This document shows, piece after piece, positions 17,471 through 28,069 of a DNA stretch of 64,000 nt. Each line of letters starts with the position of its first letter. Positions within the stretch are counted from its first letter, which is position 1. The stretch is taken from the NCBI RefSeq assembly GCF_014284195.1, contig NZ_JACOGC010000002.1, forward strand, positions 800,263-864,262, in the 5' to 3' direction. The notes beneath the pieces are model-generated. The model was given only the letters and a program-made list of their open reading frames with translations. It had not been told where the DNA came from and made no database searches. This stretch comes from Cognatundibacterium griseum (GTDB lineage: Bacteria; Pseudomonadota; Gammaproteobacteria; Burkholderiales; Burkholderiaceae_D). Both the position numbers and the translations under genes were made by a program.

Positions 17471-18781
17471 ATGAAACCCATCAAAGTAGGTCTGTTAGGC
17501 ATAGGTACTGTCGGTTCCGGCACTTTCAATGTATTAAAGCGCAATCAGGAAGAGATTACGCGCCGTGCGGGCCGCTCTATTGAAATTGCCATGGTGGCAG
17601 ATCTGAATGTTGAGCGGGCGCGTGAATTAACGCATGGCGAAGTAGAAGTCGTCAGCGATGCGAACCTGGTGGTGAGTCACCCGGACATCGATATCGTGAT
17701 TGAACTGATCGGCGGTTACGGTATTGCCAGAGAGCTGGTTTTAAAAGCGATTGCCAATGGCAAGCACGTCGTTACTGCAAACAAGGCGTTGCTCGCAACG
17801 CATGGAAATGAAATCTTCAAAGCGGCGCAGGAAAAAGGCGTGATGGTGGCGTTTGAAGCTGCTGTCGCCGGCGGCATTCCGATTATCAAGGCGCTGCGTG
17901 AAGGGTTGACCGCTAACCGGATTCAATGGATTGCCGGCATCATCAACGGCACCACTAATTTTATCTTGTCAGAGATGCGTGAAAAAGGACTGGATTTCGG
18001 TACCGCGCTGAAACAGGCGCAGGAACTGGGTTATGCCGAAGCCGATCCGACTTTTGATATTGAAGGTATTGATGCGGCGCATAAGGCGACGATCATGGCA
18101 TCGATTGCCTATGGTATCCCTATGCAGTTCGATAAAGCCTATGTCGAGGGTATTACCCGTCTGGAAGCCAGCGACATCCGCTATGCAGAAGAGTTGGGTT
18201 ATAGAATAAAATTGCTGGGCATTACCAAGCGCACCCCGGAAGGCATTGAGCTGCGCGTACATCCGACCCTGATTCCCGAAAAACGCCTGATCGCGAACGT
18301 TGAAGGTGCCATGAATGCCGTACTGGTGCAAGGTGATGCTGTAGGTGCGACGCTATATTATGGAAAAGGCGCTGGTTCCGAGCCGACGGCGTCTGCCGTG
18401 ATTGCCGATCTGGTTGATATTACACGGCTGGCAACAGCGGATCCTGAGCACCGTGTGCCACATCTGGCTTTCCAGCCCGGCTCCATCAGCGACCTGCCGA
18501 TTCTGCCGATGACAGAGATCGTGACCAGCTATTATCTGCGTATGCATGTCGAAGACAAGCCGGGTGTACTGGCTGATGTCACCCGGATTCTGGCTGATTT
18601 TTCGATCTCCATTGATGCAATGCTGCAAAAAGAACCTGGTGAGGGTGAAACGCAGACAGATATCATCATCCTGACCCATCAGACGAAAGAAAAAAATATC
18701 GTTGCCGCAATCCAGAAAATTGAGGCACTGAATGCGGTATCTGGCGATGTCACCAAATTGCGCCTGGAAGATCTGAACTGA
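17471..18781 (+). CDS. hom: Homoserine dehydrogenase
   Basis: Reduces aspartate semialdehyde to homoserine, the branch point to threonine and methionine. The 436-residue protein has the NAD(P) motif VGLLGIGTVGSGTF, the catalytic segment ANKALLATHG, the substrate region GGIPIIKALREGL...GIINGTTNFI and a C-terminal ACT domain (LRMHVEDKPGVLADVTRIL) for feedback control by threonine. It is followed by a terminator rather than thrC, the gene that usually follows hom in this group. Confidence 0.96.
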   Translation: MKPIKVGLLGIGTVGSGTFNVLKRNQEEITRRAGRSIEIAMVADLNVERARELTHGEVEVVSDANLVVSHPDIDIVIELIGGYGIARELVLKAIANGKHVVTANKALLATHGNEIFKAAQEKGVMVAFEAAVAGGIPIIKALREGLTANRIQWIAGIINGTTNFILSEMREKGLDFGTALKQAQELGYAEADPTFDIEGIDAAHKATIMASIAYGIPMQFDKAYVEGITRLEASDIRYAEELGYRIKLLGITKRTPEGIELRVHPTLIPEKRLIANVEGAMNAVLVQGDAVGATLYYGKGAGSEPTASAVIADLVDITRLATADPEHRVPHLAFQPGSISDLPILPMTEIVTSYYLRMHVEDKPGVLADVTRILADFSISIDAMLQKEPGEGETQTDIIILTHQTKEKNIVAAIQKIEALNAVSGDVTKLRLEDLN

Positions 18782-18832
18782 ACGAAGCATTGTCATCTGA
18801 CATTTCGATGCCGGATGATCCGTGAGGAATAT

Positions 18833-18866
18833 AAAAACGCGATCATTGATTGATCGCGTTTTTTAT
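18833..18866 (+). terminator. Rho-independent terminator after hom
   Basis: A 10-bp stem (18836-18845 with 18851-18860), extended by A-T pairs, with a five-base loop, followed by TTTTTT. It ends the alaA-hom transcription unit. Confidence 0.9.
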
Positions 18867-18960
18867 TTCAGCTATTTGGGGAATGGAGACTGGTGAAAGA
18901 CCGAGGGAACACATGCTGAATATAGACACAGCAACAGTTCCGGAGAGGTCGGGAAATTGT

Positions 18961-19707
18961 CTAACGCAATATTTTTTCTTTTAATTCTGCCGCATGATGC
19001 TGGTGAACTTTGACCAGCGTTGAAACTCTTGTCCCGTAATCGCTGGAAACAATGCACGGTGATGACAGCAGCCGTTCCATTTCAAAAGAAACACCGGTAT
19101 CGGGCAAGCGGCAATCAGGTGCCTGATTCGTATTCGCCAGCATTTCAAAAAAAGCGTCTTCAGGTGCCAGCTGGCACAACAGGCTGGCAAATTCCGCCTT
19201 GGTTTTCACGACTTTATGCCAGCAGGTATCGAGTGCGGCATTTGATAATCCATAAATTCCGGCGGGAAGCGAGACGCCATTGAGTGGATTGTCCTGATGG
19301 CGATTAGAAAACCAGATCAAATCCTGCTGATCTCCTACCAGCAGATTAAAGCCGTTGTAATCACCGACAGCATCCCGCAAACCAGCAATATAGTCCTGGG
19401 CAGACACATCGCTTTGCAGATAATTGGCAACCAGCTCACCACGTGAAGGCGCTGCATCCCGCTTGTCGCCAGGGGCGCGAACATTGGTGATTGCCGCAAA
19501 TTTTCTGGCTGGTGCGTCAGTATTTTTTCCTGCCTGAATACCAAGCCAGGTGCCACCAGACTGCAAATCCCGCCCTGCATAGACACTGGGGGCTTCCGGC
19601 CACCAGCTGGCTGGAGCCGCCGGCCGGTCGTAAAATTCGTCGCGGTTAGCGGCCGCCAGCAGAGGTGTTCCGGGGATCAGCTTCCAGGCAAAAACAATCA
19701 GACACAT
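18961..19707 (-). CDS. NRDE/TANGO2-family protein
   Basis: A 248-residue soluble protein of the NRDE (TANGO2) family, with the name-giving motif in LLAAANRDEFYDRPAAPASWW and the conserved GGTWLG block. The first Cys (MCLIVFAW) is conserved in the family as in Ntn-type hydrolases. The eukaryotic relative TANGO2 has been linked to heme or lipid handling; the bacterial function is not settled. Its start overlaps the end of the DUF4936 gene by about 10 bp, so the two are coupled. Confidence 0.88.
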   Translation of the reverse strand: MCLIVFAWKLIPGTPLLAAANRDEFYDRPAAPASWWPEAPSVYAGRDLQSGGTWLGIQAGKNTDAPARKFAAITNVRAPGDKRDAAPSRGELVANYLQSDVSAQDYIAGLRDAVGDYNGFNLLVGDQQDLIWFSNRHQDNPLNGVSLPAGIYGLSNAALDTCWHKVVKTKAEFASLLCQLAPEDAFFEMLANTNQAPDCRLPDTGVSFEMERLLSSPCIVSSDYGTRVSTLVKVHQHHAAELKEKILR

Positions 19708-19985
19708 ACATCCACATCCAGAAAATATTCAATATGTCGTTCACTGTACTGCAAATCGGCAAACAGCGTTTGCTCAAGCACGCGATTCAGCAGGATGTCA
19801 AAACCAGAAGGGACATTATGATAAACCTCCATCCATGTGTGCGGCACACCTGCCACGGCCGGACGACGCTGCACCCGTCCACAGATCTGATGCCGTGACA
19901 TCAGCAATTGCTGCAGTTGCTTTTCTGCTTTCAGGATATCCGCTTCCAGGCCTGAGTCTGCTTTGAAATAAATATAACAATTCAT
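19698..19985 (-). CDS. DUF4936 family protein
   Basis: A 95-residue protein starting MNCYIYFKADSG (an ATG one codon earlier, at 19988, is equally possible). The segment VPHTWMEVYHNVP is typical of betaproteobacterial DUF4936 proteins, which are found next to NRDE and ygfZ genes. It resembles a small ferredoxin-like alpha-beta fold; no activity is known. It lies between ygfZ and the NRDE gene on the same strand and overlaps the latter. Confidence 0.82.
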   Translation of the reverse strand: MNCYIYFKADSGLEADILKAEKQLQQLLMSRHQICGRVQRRPAVAGVPHTWMEVYHNVPSGFDILLNRVLEQTLFADLQYSERHIEYFLDVDVCV

Positions 19986-20101
19986 CATTTAAGTAAGGGA
20001 AACATCCTCTTTTTCAGTCCGTATGACCGTGATCAATCATTGTAAAAGTATGCCAAAGCGCATACAGCCGTAAACCTGCCGGGGATTGGCATATCTGATC
20101 A

Positions 20102-21139
20102 TCAGGCAGTAATGTCGGTGATCGGGTATGGCAAAGGCAGCAGTTGTGCAACCGGTCCGTCTGGCGCTCCACAATGAATGACGCCATGCTCCTGATCGGC
20201 AATAGTCATTTCGATCAATGCCAGACTGCTGGCAGCGTTGACAGGCTCCGCATTCACGATCACGCCGCATGGCTGCGCCTGATCGTCCGCCCGGTAGACA
20301 TCCATGCCAGCCTCCATTCCCGTTGCAGGAATAGATGCCAGAAAAGTGCGGCGTTTCAGCTTCCCAAGATACTGGCTGCGTGCGACGATTTCCTGACCGG
20401 GATAACACCCCTTTTTAAAGTTGACTCCACCGATCAGTTCAAAATTAATCATTTGCGGCACAAATTTTTCCTGTGTTGCAAGGTGGATATGCGCGATACC
20501 GGCTTCGATTTCACCCAGATTCCAGTCCGCTGTATTCGTCAGTTGCAATTGCGCACTGAGGACCGGCCATGTCTGAGCGGCGAGTTCTTGCGGGCAGACC
20601 CACTGATAGCGGGGAGACGAACGCACATCGCTGCAACGGATTAAGGTTCCCGCTGCATTGCTGATCTGCATTCCGGCTGCCGCAGGCAACTCTGGAAACC
20701 AGGCGGCAAGCGCCTTTCCAGCCTGTTGCCCGCCAAGGCCAAACACGACAAATTGCGAGGTCACATCATGCAATTTCGCTTTAGCGCGCAAAATAAACAT
20801 ACTGAGCCGCTTCAGTACCACCGCCTCAATTGAACCGGACATCATCAGGTAAATTCCTGCGTCCGTCCTCCAGTATTCAAGGCTTGCCAGCATGCGGCCT
20901 TTGGGAGTGCAGTACGCAGCACGTCTGACTTCGCTGGCACTCAGTTTTTCCACGTCATTGCTGAGCTGATTATGCAGAAAATGAGCTGCATCCTCACCAT
21001 CCGCAAGCGCCAGTCCTGCATCCGGCAATAGTGTGAGGTAACCGTTTTCCCAGGCAGCATTGTTCCACGCTGAGGGGTAACCGCTGAGTTTATGGTGTGT
21101 GACCGTGAGTTTCTGCTGCTCTGCAAATTGTTGCCACAT
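20102..21139 (-). CDS. ygfZ: YgfZ/GcvT-like folate-binding protein
   Basis: A 345-residue tetrahydrofolate-binding protein that helps maintain certain Fe-S enzymes, including the tRNA methylthiotransferase MiaB in E. coli. The diagnostic motif KGCYPGQEIVARSQYLGK, with the essential Cys, is present in the C-terminal half, and the N-terminal half has the GcvT-like fold (LHNQLSNDVEKL). It is divergent from mltG, a common arrangement in betaproteobacteria, and lies upstream of DUF4936 and NRDE genes. Confidence 0.93.
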   Translation of the reverse strand: MWQQFAEQQKLTVTHHKLSGYPSAWNNAAWENGYLTLLPDAGLALADGEDAAHFLHNQLSNDVEKLSASEVRRAAYCTPKGRMLASLEYWRTDAGIYLMMSGSIEAVVLKRLSMFILRAKAKLHDVTSQFVVFGLGGQQAGKALAAWFPELPAAAGMQISNAAGTLIRCSDVRSSPRYQWVCPQELAAQTWPVLSAQLQLTNTADWNLGEIEAGIAHIHLATQEKFVPQMINFELIGGVNFKKGCYPGQEIVARSQYLGKLKRRTFLASIPATGMEAGMDVYRADDQAQPCGVIVNAEPVNAASSLALIEMTIADQEHGVIHCGAPDGPVAQLLPLPYPITDITA

Positions 21140-21388
21140 AATTCTGACTTTCTGTTGGTTCAGTTAATCCGGATGATCATGGGAAGCGTATTTCATTCGA
21201 CGCCGGATATGCGTTCTTTGGAATGGCCTCTGAATGGTTCAGAATTATAGTAGCCTCTGAAGATTCTGGTGTGGAACAGGTTTTCTGCCCAACATGGCGT
21301 GTCAGGAACGCAGCGACTTGCGCTACACTACGTCTTTTTCGGCCGATGTGACGCTCGCATCACTGACTGACTTTTTATTTGCTGCATT

Positions 21389-22375
21389 ATGAGATTCATC
21401 CGATTGGTATTCGTCCTGCTGGTTTTGGCGGTAGTTGCTGCCGGCGCAGGGTTTCAATTTTGGACCGGGCAGGTGATTGAAGTCGGGGAGACGCCGGTTG
21501 AATTTACCATCCGCCCCGGCAGCAGCGTCAGAAGCGCCATGAAGCAGATGCATGATGCCGGACTTCCGGTGCAGCCTTTACTCATGGAATTATTGGCACG
21601 TCTGTCCGGTAAAGCCAATAAAATCAAGGCCGGCTCTTACGCACTGGAGCAGGGGAAAACACCCCTGCAGCTGCTGGATAAAGTCGTCAACGGTGAGTTT
21701 TCGATGGGATCGGTAGTTATCATCGAAGGGTGGAATTTTTCCCAGATGCGCAAGGCAATTGACGCGCAACCTGCGTTGAAACACGACAGTCAGAACCTCA
21801 GTAATGCAGCGCTGATGAAAAAAATCGGATCAGACTACAGCAATCCCGAAGGTCTGTTTTTCCCTGATACGTATCTGTTCCCTAAAGGCAGCAGCGATCT
21901 GCTGATCTATCAGCAAGCGCATGCTGCGCAACTAAAGCGCCTGCAGGATAGCTGGAGCGGTCGCGCCGGACATCTTCCGTATAAGAATCCGTATGAAGCA
22001 CTGATTATGGCATCTATCATTGAGAAGGAAACCGGCCAGAAATCAGAGCGGCCAATGATTGCTGCAGTATTTTCGAATCGTCTGAAAGCCGGCATGTTGC
22101 TGCAGACAGACCCAACGGTGATTTATGGGATGGGCGAGCAGTATCAGGGAAAAATTCACAAACGCGACCTTCAGACAGATACGCCTTACAACACCTATAC
22201 ACGGGCAGGTTTGCCGCCAACTCCGATTGCTTTGCCTGGACAGGCGTCCCTGTCCGCTGCTTTAAATCCGGCACAAAGCGATGCCTTGTATTTTGTTGCC
22301 AAAGGGGATGGTACCAGCCATTTTTCCGACAATCTCGATGCGCATAACCGTGCCGTCAATCAATTCCAGCGCTAA
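21389..22375 (+). CDS. mltG: MltG, endolytic peptidoglycan transglycosylase
   Basis: Cuts nascent glycan strands at the inner membrane. The 328-residue YceG-fold protein has one N-terminal anchor ([20 protein letters not shown]), a LysM-like region ([22 protein letters not shown]) and the catalytic Glu in [22 protein letters not shown], followed by [10 protein letters not shown] and [13 protein letters not shown]. It is followed by tmk and holB, the standard gene order. Confidence 0.95.
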   Translation: MRFIRLVFVLLVLAVVAAGAGFQFWTGQVIEVGETPVEFTIRPGSSVRSAMKQMHDAGLPVQPLLMELLARLSGKANKIKAGSYALEQGKTPLQLLDKVVNGEFSMGSVVIIEGWNFSQMRKAIDAQPALKHDSQNLSNAALMKKIGSDYSNPEGLFFPDTYLFPKGSSDLLIYQQAHAAQLKRLQDSWSGRAGHLPYKNPYEALIMASIIEKETGQKSERPMIAAVFSNRLKAGMLLQTDPTVIYGMGEQYQGKIHKRDLQTDTPYNTYTRAGLPPTPIALPGQASLSAALNPAQSDALYFVAKGDGTSHFSDNLDAHNRAVNQFQR

Positions 22376-22395
22376 AACGGCCAGATCAGAACACA

Positions 22396-23046
22396 ATGAC
22401 ATTTTCAGGAAAATTTATCAGCTTTGAGGGCATCGACGGTGCCGGAAAATCGACCCATATCGATTATGTGGCAGAGCGTTTGCAGGCGGCACTGACGGCG
22501 CAAAACAAACAAGTCATCTGCTCCCGCGAACCGGGAGGAACCCCGCTGGGAGAAACTTTACGTCAGATTTTACTGCAACAGAAAATGCACCTGGAAACCG
22601 AAGCATTGCTGATGTTTGCTGTGCGCCGCGAGCATATTGCACAAGTGATTGAGCCTGCCTTAAAGCGCGGTGACTGGGTGATTTCGGACCGTTTCACCGA
22701 CGCCAGTTTCGCTTATCAGGGCGGAGGGCGTCATCTGTCGCTGGAAAAACTCAATGTGCTGGAGCAATGGGTGCATCCGCACTTGCAGCCAGATCTCACA
22801 CTGTTATTTGACGTGCCGCTGGAAGTTGCGCGCGCCCGTCTGGATGCAACCCGCGATCTCGATAAATTCGAACAGGAAAAAGCCACTTTTTTCGCAGATA
22901 CGCGTAATGAATATCTGCGTCGCGCCGCTGAATTTCCACAACGTTTCCGCATCATTGACTCCACCCGCTCTATAGACGAAATACGCGTGCAGATTGATAT
23001 GCTGATTGATGCCTTGCTGAGTAACGGTGGAGTACCTGCTCAATGA
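22396..23046 (+). CDS. tmk: Thymidylate kinase
   Basis: Phosphorylates dTMP to dTDP. The 216-residue protein has the P-loop [15 protein letters not shown], the DR motif in [18 protein letters not shown] and the TMP-binding Arg segment [12 protein letters not shown]. Its TGA stop overlaps the holB ATG by four bases (23043-23046), so the two are translationally coupled. It starts 20 bp after mltG. Confidence 0.97.
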   Translation: MTFSGKFISFEGIDGAGKSTHIDYVAERLQAALTAQNKQVICSREPGGTPLGETLRQILLQQKMHLETEALLMFAVRREHIAQVIEPALKRGDWVISDRFTDASFAYQGGGRHLSLEKLNVLEQWVHPHLQPDLTLLFDVPLEVARARLDATRDLDKFEQEKATFFADTRNEYLRRAAEFPQRFRIIDSTRSIDEIRVQIDMLIDALLSNGGVPAQ

Positions 23047-24092
23047 CACATCCTTTGTTCGACTGGCAGGATCAGGCATGGCAGGCATTCCGCGCGCTGC
23101 GCACACGCATGCCACATGCATTTCTGATCCATGGTCCGCGCGGTATCGGAAAAACAGTATTTGCAGAACATATGGCGCAATCACTGTTATGCGAGCAGCC
23201 GGATGCGCATGGCCACGCTTGTCAGCAATGCGCTTCATGCGGATGGTTTGTCCAGTACAGTCACCCTGACTATCGTCGGGTCAGGCCCGAATTGATGGAT
23301 GAAGAAGATGCCACCACAGAAGCAGACGGTAATGCCCCTGACGCAACTGCAGGTACTGGGAAAACATCGAAAGCGAGTAAGGCGCCGTCGAAAGAAATCG
23401 TGATTCAGCAGATCCGCGCCCTGTCTGACTTCATGAATATTTCAACGCACCGGCAAGGTAAAAGAGTCATTGTCTTATATCCGGCAGAAGCCCTGAATAT
23501 TCCTGCCGCCAATGCCTTGCTGAAGTCGCTGGAGGAGCCTGCAGCAGATACAGTTTTTATTCTTGTGTCTGACAGTCTGGACCGGTTGTTGCCGACTATT
23601 TTGTCGCGGTGTCATAAGTTTCCACTCGGGATGCCGGAGTACCGGATTGCACTGGATTGGCTGAAAAAGCAAGGTATCCGCGATGCAGAAACCTGGCTGG
23701 CACAACAGGGAGGGGCGCCATTAGCGGCACTGATGATGGCTCAATCAGACACACATGCTGATCTGGAGGATTTCCTCCGGCACCTCAGTATGCCAGGAGT
23801 CGATGGCAGTCTGAAACTGGCTGACAAAATGCAGAAAATGGAAATGCCCGCCTTAATTGGCTGGATGCAGCGCTGGTTATACGATATATTCTCTTACAAA
23901 CAAAGCCAGAGAATCCGGTATTATCCCCGCTACGAAAAAGAGATGAAGAGTCTGGCCGCACGCATCGGAACAGATGCCTTGCTAAACTTGTTAAAAAATA
24001 TGAGTGAACGCCAGGCAGTCGCGAGCCATCCTTTATCGCCAAAATTATTCTTAGAAGATATGTTGCTTGAGTATGCTGCCGTCTTCGCCTGA
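23043..24092 (+). CDS. holB: DNA polymerase III delta-prime subunit
   Basis: Clamp-loader subunit of the replicative polymerase. The 349-residue AAA+ protein has a P-loop-like [17 protein letters not shown], a zinc-binding module with [17 protein letters not shown], and the SRC-type motif region [16 protein letters not shown] Thr/Ala/Lys-rich insert of about 35 residues ([18 protein letters not shown] region) lies after the zinc module. It overlaps tmk by four bases. Confidence 0.94.
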   Translation: MTHPLFDWQDQAWQAFRALRTRMPHAFLIHGPRGIGKTVFAEHMAQSLLCEQPDAHGHACQQCASCGWFVQYSHPDYRRVRPELMDEEDATTEADGNAPDATAGTGKTSKASKAPSKEIVIQQIRALSDFMNISTHRQGKRVIVLYPAEALNIPAANALLKSLEEPAADTVFILVSDSLDRLLPTILSRCHKFPLGMPEYRIALDWLKKQGIRDAETWLAQQGGAPLAALMMAQSDTHADLEDFLRHLSMPGVDGSLKLADKMQKMEMPALIGWMQRWLYDIFSYKQSQRIRYYPRYEKEMKSLAARIGTDALLNLLKNMSERQAVASHPLSPKLFLEDMLLEYAAVFA

Positions 24093-24104
24093 ACCAGCGA
24101 AAGC

Positions 24105-24491
24105 ATGACTATGTCAGAGTTATCATCCGAATCCGGTATTCCTGCCGCCCCCAATCGCCCGTCAGTTCTGTCGCTGGCGATTAAAGAAAAAGCAGCCTTG
24201 TTTGCTGCGTACATGCCATTCTTAAGAAATGGCGGAATTTTTGTTCCTACGAATAAAAATTACCGGTTGGGAGAAGAAATTTACCTGATCCTGACACTAC
24301 TGGATGATCCGGCCAAATATCCGGTTGCGGGGAAAGTCGCATGGATAACGCCTCCCGGTGCCGGCAATAACAAATCTCAGGGCATCGGCGTTCATTTTCC
24401 CGATGATGAAAGCGGCACCCGCATCCGCTTGCGGATTGAGGAAGCGCTGGGTGCTGCAATTCGCTCTAACCGGGCGACTCACACTATTTAA
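24105..24491 (+). CDS. PilZ-domain protein
   Basis: A 128-residue protein resembling the type IV pilus PilZ proteins encoded downstream of holB in many proteobacteria. It has the core FLRNGGIFVPTNKNYRLGEEIYLILTLLDDP and a second strand set ending SQGIGVHFPDDESG. The classical cyclic-di-GMP-binding RxxxR motif is not obvious, as in true PilZ orthologues, so it may act through pilus ATPase partners. An ATG at 24111 is an alternative start. It lies 12 bp after holB. Confidence 0.88.
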   Translation: MTMSELSSESGIPAAPNRPSVLSLAIKEKAALFAAYMPFLRNGGIFVPTNKNYRLGEEIYLILTLLDDPAKYPVAGKVAWITPPGAGNNKSQGIGVHFPDDESGTRIRLRIEEALGAAIRSNRATHTI

Positions 24492-24494
24492 TTT

Positions 24495-24998
24495 ATGTCA
24501 GAAAATTTTTCATACCGGTTTGCACGTTTTGAAGATTTGCCACAGATTGTGGCGATTTATAATTCGACCATTGCGTCACGTGAGGTCACGGCGGATACGG
24601 AACCGGTCAGCGTCGAATCACGTCACACCTGGTTTCACGAGCACACGCCTGATCGCCGGCCTTTATGGGTCAGCGAACAGGATGGCGAAATCACTGGCTG
24701 GCTGTCATTCTCCAACTTTTACGGACGTCCGGCATATGCAGGAACAGCGGAGCTGTCGATTTATCTGCATGAAAATGCCAGAGGCAAGGGATTGGGCAAG
24801 CAGTTTCTGAGGCTGGCAATGGTACATGCCCCGGTAATTCAGGTGCATACACTGTTAGGCTTTATCTTTGGGCACAATACGCCAAGCCTGAAATTATTCG
24901 AGCATTTCGGTTTTGAAACCTGGGCCAATCTGCCCAGAGTTGCAACACTGGACGGTATAGAGCGCGATCTGATTATTCTCGGCAAACGCGTCGCCTGA
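24495..24998 (+). CDS. GNAT-family N-acetyltransferase (phosphinothricin acetyltransferase-like)
   Basis: A 167-residue acetyltransferase. The N-terminal part (FARFEDLPQIVAIYNSTIASREVTADTEPV) and the acetyl-CoA loop (ENARGKGLGKQFL) match the Pat/YncA-type GNAT enzymes that acetylate methionine-derived compounds or phosphinothricin-like amines. It begins 3 bp after the pilZ-type gene, so it is part of the mltG-tmk-holB unit. tatD often occupies this place in related genomes. The substrate is not predictable here. Confidence 0.88.
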   Translation: MSENFSYRFARFEDLPQIVAIYNSTIASREVTADTEPVSVESRHTWFHEHTPDRRPLWVSEQDGEITGWLSFSNFYGRPAYAGTAELSIYLHENARGKGLGKQFLRLAMVHAPVIQVHTLLGFIFGHNTPSLKLFEHFGFETWANLPRVATLDGIERDLIILGKRVA

Positions 24999-25030
24999 AC
25001 CCGGCAAACAGTCCGGTATCAGATCTACAT

Positions 25031-25065
25031 GGCAACCTGCTCAAACAGGTTGCCTTTCATTTTTT
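25031..25065 (+). terminator. Rho-independent terminator after the GNAT gene
   Basis: A perfect 9-bp stem GGCAACCTG / CAGGTTGCC (25031-25039 with 25046-25054) with a six-base loop, followed by TTTCATTTTTT. It separates the holB operon from rlmJ. Confidence 0.88.
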
Positions 25066-25077
25066 AGGAATTTCACT

Positions 25078-25998
25078 ATGCTGAGTTACCGTCACGGTTT
25101 TCACGCAGGCAATCACGCCGATGTATTAAAACACTTTGTCCTGGTCCAGCTGCTCCAGTACCTGAACCAGAAGGATACCGCTTACACCTACATCGATACC
25201 CATGCCGGTGCCGGTTTGTACGCTCTTGACAGCGGCTATGCCACCAAAAACGCCGAATTTGAAACCGGGATTGGGCCGCTCTGGGAAAAGAAAGACTTGC
25301 CACCGGCGCTGGCTGATTATATGGCGCTCGTCAAAGAGTTAAATCCGAGTGGAAAGATGCGCTACTACCCCGGCTCCCCATATTGCGCCAGCAAAATCAT
25401 GCGGGAGCAGGATCGTTTGCGCCTGTTTGAGTTGCATCCCAGTGAAATTAAGGTCTTAAGTGAGAATTTCCGGAAAATGGATGCCCATGCAGCCGAGCAG
25501 GGGCACCGGCCGGCAGTACGGGGAAAGCGCATCATCATTTCTGATGCTGACGGCTTTGAGAGTATGAAAGCCTTATTGCCGCCACCTTCACGTCGGGGAA
25601 TCGTGCTGATCGATCCGCCATATGAGGTGAAAGATGATTATCGCCGCGTCAGGGTGGCGCTGGAAGACGCAGTTAAACGTTTTTCTACAGGAACCTATGC
25701 AATCTGGTATCCGGTATTGCAACGCCCCGAGTCACGCCAACTGCCAGAAAAGTTGAAGCGCATTGACTGTAATGACTGGTTAAATGTCACGTTATCAATC
25801 AGCGGACCATCACCAGACGGATTTGGCCTGCATAGCAGCGGCATGTTCATCCTGAATCCACCCTGGACACTGGCTGCGACACTGAAAGAAGTGATGCCTT
25901 ATCTGGTTGCCGCATTGGGCAAGGACAAGGGAGCGCATTTTACGCTGGAAGCCGGTGTGCCGGTTTCTTCCGGAGGAAGTCGACCGGCAAGGTCCTGA
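25078..25998 (+). CDS. rlmJ: RlmJ, 23S rRNA (adenine-2030-N6) methyltransferase
   Basis: S-adenosylmethionine-dependent enzyme that methylates A2030 of 23S rRNA. The 306-residue protein begins MLSYRHGFHAGNHADVLKH, has the SAM site YIDTHAGAGLYAL and the catalytic motif IV LIDPPYEVKDDY, as in E. coli RlmJ (YhiR). It is about 25 residues longer than E. coli RlmJ, mainly at the C-terminus. It stands alone between a terminator and the fatty-acid gene cluster. Confidence 0.94.
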   Translation: MLSYRHGFHAGNHADVLKHFVLVQLLQYLNQKDTAYTYIDTHAGAGLYALDSGYATKNAEFETGIGPLWEKKDLPPALADYMALVKELNPSGKMRYYPGSPYCASKIMREQDRLRLFELHPSEIKVLSENFRKMDAHAAEQGHRPAVRGKRIIISDADGFESMKALLPPPSRRGIVLIDPPYEVKDDYRRVRVALEDAVKRFSTGTYAIWYPVLQRPESRQLPEKLKRIDCNDWLNVTLSISGPSPDGFGLHSSGMFILNPPWTLAATLKEVMPYLVAALGKDKGAHFTLEAGVPVSSGGSRPARS

Positions 25999-26313
25999 TC
26001 CCGGCATCATCCTGATAGTTGGTCACCCTTTAAAGAACGGGAATTGGATAGTAATCACACTGCCAGTTTCCGTTTTTTGCTTTCTGTTGCTTCATTCATA
26101 ACGTCATTTTTGCGCATCGCAATAACGCTTATTTTCCTTAATCATTCTGCTTAAATGTCATGACAATCCTTTTTTTGAATGCGTTATGTTGCGCCGCAAG
26201 AAAAATAGTGATTGACGGATTAGTACGGTCGTACAAAAATCGTTCAAGAATAAAATTCAGCAAACTCTGAAAAAAACAAATAAATCACTAGGCAGTTAAT
26301 TTCAGGAGAACAA
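25999..26313 (+). promoter_or_regulatory. Promoter region of the acyl-CoA ligase gene with a TetR-type operator
   Basis: The 315-bp gap holds no gene. Near 26036-26081 an imperfect hairpin followed by six T may end rlmJ. TTGACG at 26212-26217 is a candidate -35 element. It is followed by the palindrome GTACGGTCGTAC (26223-26234), which would lie in the promoter spacer, a place where repressors act. The same motif recurs at 29386 and 33170. Confidence 0.6.
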
Positions 26314-27972
26314 ATGTCAGCTTACCCGATGAGTCCGTTAATGGGCCAAATGATGCATAAGCCTTTGCTGATCTCCAGCATTATTCAGCATGCGGATCGT
26401 TATTTCGGAAAAAATGAAATCGTTTCGCGACGTGTTGAAGGCGATATTCACCGCTACAACTATACCGAGTGCCACCGGCGCGCTAAAAAACTGGCCAATG
26501 CATTTGCTGGTTTTGGTATTCAGATCGGTGACCGGATCGCGACGCTGGCATGGAACGGTTACCGTCATCTGGAAGCCTATTACGCCGTATCGGGTTCCGG
26601 GGCTGTGCTGCATACCATCAACCCCAGGTTGCATCCCGAGCAGATCAGCTATATCGTCAATCACGCAGAAGACCAGTACCTGTTGTTCGATATCACTTTC
26701 CTGCCAATTATCCAGGCGATCGCAACACATTGTCCGACCGTCAAAGCATTCATCATGATGTGCGGTCGTGATCATTTTCCTGCTGATTCCGGCATTCCGA
26801 ACCTGTTGTGCTATGAAGACCTGATTGAAGGTAATTCCGATCAGTTTATCTGGCCGGAATTTGATGAGAATTCCGCCTCCAGCCTGTGCTACACATCCGG
26901 TACCACCGGACATCCGAAAGGCGCCCTGTACTCCCATCGATCTACGATTCTTCATTCTTATGCTTCGGCTATGCCGGACGGATTAAATGTTTCAGCCCGT
27001 GATTCAGTGCTTCCGGTGGTGCCGATGTTCCATGTGAATGCCTGGGGATTACCGTATTCCGCACCGCTGACTGGCGCAAAACTGGTTTTTCCCGGCCCTC
27101 ATCTGGATGGTAAATCCTTGTACGAATTATTTGAACAGGAACAGGTAACTTTTTCAGCCGGAGTCCCAACTGTCTGGCTCGGTCTGCTGACCTACGTAGG
27201 GCAGAACAATCTGAAGTTTTCCAGCTTCAGGCGCACGGTGATTGGCGGTTCTGCCTGCCCGCCAGCGATGATGCGGACCTTCCGTCATACCTACAACGTC
27301 GAGGTCGTACATGCCTGGGGAATGACCGAAATGTCGCCGCTGGGCACGGCCTGTACATTGTTATCGAGGCACAATGCGCTGAGTGAGGAAGATCGGGAAA
27401 AAATCCTGACCAAGCAAGGTCATGTACTGTACGGCGTTGACATGAAAATTGTCGATGATTCCGGCAAAGAATTGCCTTGGGATGGCACCACCTACGGGAA
27501 TTTGCTGGTCAAAGGGCCGTGGATCATTAGCTCCTACTTTAAAGGTGAGGGCGGCGATGTGCTGGAAGACGGCTGGTTTCCAACCGGAGATGTGGCGACG
27601 ATTGATGCGGATGGTTATATGCAGATCACTGATCGCAGCAAAGACGTGATTAAGTCTGGCGGTGAATGGATCGGCACGATTGATCTGGAGAATGTCGCCG
27701 TATCGCATCCGGCCGTGTTGCAGGCCGCATGTATCGGTATCTACCATCCGAAATGGGATGAGCGCCCATTATTATTGATTGTCAAAAAACAGGGAGCTGA
27801 AGTCACAAAAGAAGAGCTTTTACATTTTTTTGAAGGTAAAGTAGCTAAGTGGTGGCTGCCTGATGATGTGGTGTTTATCGACGCTTTACCATTAGGGGCG
27901 ACAGGTAAAATTTTAAAAAACAAACTCAGAGAACAATTTAAGGAGCACAAACTGCCGACAGCCCAGCTCTAA
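26314..27972 (+). CDS. Medium/long-chain fatty acyl-CoA ligase
   Basis: ATP-dependent acid:CoA ligase that activates a carboxylic acid to its CoA thioester through an acyl-adenylate. The 552-residue ANL-family protein has the AMP-binding P-loop [22 protein letters not shown], the [12 protein letters not shown] motif, the hinge [29 protein letters not shown], and the catalytic Lys in [13 protein letters not shown]. It resembles AlkK/FadD-type enzymes for medium to long chains. Upstream is a TetR-type palindrome; downstream, 97 bp away, a Liv-type ABC transporter begins. The exact chain length cannot be told from sequence. Confidence 0.9.
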   Translation: MSAYPMSPLMGQMMHKPLLISSIIQHADRYFGKNEIVSRRVEGDIHRYNYTECHRRAKKLANAFAGFGIQIGDRIATLAWNGYRHLEAYYAVSGSGAVLHTINPRLHPEQISYIVNHAEDQYLLFDITFLPIIQAIATHCPTVKAFIMMCGRDHFPADSGIPNLLCYEDLIEGNSDQFIWPEFDENSASSLCYTSGTTGHPKGALYSHRSTILHSYASAMPDGLNVSARDSVLPVVPMFHVNAWGLPYSAPLTGAKLVFPGPHLDGKSLYELFEQEQVTFSAGVPTVWLGLLTYVGQNNLKFSSFRRTVIGGSACPPAMMRTFRHTYNVEVVHAWGMTEMSPLGTACTLLSRHNALSEEDREKILTKQGHVLYGVDMKIVDDSGKELPWDGTTYGNLLVKGPWIISSYFKGEGGDVLEDGWFPTGDVATIDADGYMQITDRSKDVIKSGGEWIGTIDLENVAVSHPAVLQAACIGIYHPKWDERPLLLIVKKQGAEVTKEELLHFFEGKVAKWWLPDDVVFIDALPLGATGKILKNKLREQFKEHKLPTAQL

Positions 27973-28069
27973 AAACTCAGCAAGATCATGATGAAGACCG
28001 CATAAGACGGTCAATGCCAGACAAGTTCGCAGGGTACATAATTTCCAACTCAAAAAATGGAGAGAGACA

